The notes under the pieces were generated by a model that had not been told where the DNA came from, ran no database searches, and saw nothing but the letters and a program-made list of their open reading frames with translations. Both the position numbers and the translations under genes were made by a program. A stretch of 6,241 nt of DNA from an uncultured Clostridia bacterium. Its GTDB lineage: Bacteria > Bacillota > Clostridia > UBA1381. Position 1 is the stretch's first letter, and the number at the start of each line of letters is the position of its first letter. The stretch is taken from NCBI GenBank assembly GCA_945948775.1, contig CAMFCK010000059.1, forward strand, positions 1 to 6,241, in the 5' to 3' direction. Positions 5,924-6,241 of this stretch are shown here, one piece after another.

Positions 5924-6241
5924 ATGAAAGCTATTATAAATGCAAATATCCTGACTATGGCGGGAGAAAATATAGAAAACGGAACTGTTATCTATGATAA
6001 AACGATAACTTATGCCGGGAAAAGCACAGAGCTTTGCAGGGACTGCGAGGTCATTGACGCAGACGGAGCATATCTAATGCCCGGGCTTATAGACGCACAT
6101 TGTCATCTCGGACTTTTCGGCGACTCGCTGGGCGTTGAAGGCGATGACGGAAATGAGGATTCCGATCCCATAACTCCGCAGCTACGGGCAATTGACGCAA
6201 TAAATCCGTTTGACCGAGGCTTTGAAGATGCAAGGCGCGCG
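5924..6241 (+). CDS. Metal-dependent amidohydrolase, imidazolonepropionase-like, N-terminal 106 residues (runs off the right edge)
   Basis: Amidohydrolase superfamily enzymes hydrolyse C-N bonds using one or two metals in a TIM barrel. The visible part starts with a small beta-sandwich (MKAIINANILTMAGENIENG, then TVIYDKTITYAGK) followed by the first barrel strand, LMPGLIDAHCHLGLFGDS (51-68), whose H59 and H61 are the HxH metal ligands. The following stretch EGDDGNEDSDPITPQLRAID (72-91) and INPFDRGFEDAR (93-104) are, from memory, typical of a clostridial group annotated as amidohydrolase or imidazolonepropionase-related. The remaining metal ligands (two His, Lys or Glu, and Asp) lie outside the window, so the substrate cannot be assigned. 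The ATG has AAAGG 10 nt upstream and lies 22 nt after the trxB stop, so it probably continues the same operon. No catalytic link with trxB is evident. Confidence 0.9.
   Translation, partial: MKAIINANILTMAGENIENGTVIYDKTITYAGKSTELCRDCEVIDADGAYLMPGLIDAHCHLGLFGDSLGVEGDDGNEDSDPITPQLRAIDAINPFDRGFEDARRA

Overview
The window looks like chromosomal DNA of a low-to-mid G+C member of the Clostridia, plausibly an Oscillospiraceae/Ruminococcus-type gut anaerobe. The reasons are AGGAG-type ribosome binding sites, a CdaA/CdaR cyclic-di-AMP pair, a secreted protein joining copper-amine-oxidase-N-terminal-like repeats to a cohesin-like domain, and an amidohydrolase of the type often annotated in clostridial genomes. 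The taxon is inferred from gene content only.

Two divergent gene clusters fire outward from one AT-rich intergenic region (2566-2801). Leftward (minus strand) lie cdaA (diadenylate cyclase, 2565 to 1717), cdaR (YbbR-repeat regulator of CdaA, 1724 to 534, start overlapping the end of cdaA by 8 nt) and, 18 nt further on, the N-terminal part of hslO (Hsp33 chaperone, 515 to beyond the left edge). The cdaR frame holds an in-frame TGA at codon 40, just after its membrane anchor. On both sides of this stop the protein is in the same frame and is normal YbbR sequence, so the gene is either freshly inactivated, read through, or carries a base error.

Rightward (plus strand) lie a secreted PF07833-like/cohesin-like protein with a very acidic tail (2802-4016), a membrane-anchored polyprenyl-phosphate-type family 2 glycosyltransferase (4034-4987), thioredoxin reductase trxB (4987-5901, start overlapping the previous stop by one base) and the first 106 codons of an amidohydrolase (from 5924). 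Gaps of 17, -1 and 22 nt with a Shine-Dalgarno before each gene suggest one transcript. It would start at a strong extended -10 promoter at 2696-2724.

The structures that the genes do not explain are four CCGTAT/ATACGG half-sites forming two adjacent inverted repeats in the leader of the secreted-protein gene, a 12-bp perfect (16-bp with wobbles) hairpin with a GAAA tetraloop inside the start of the glycosyltransferase gene, and a hairpin in the cdaA leader whose wobble pairs fit only the minus-strand RNA. No RNA genes, CRISPR array, insertion sequence, phage gene or defence system is visible. Most of the window is ordinary core-genome content.
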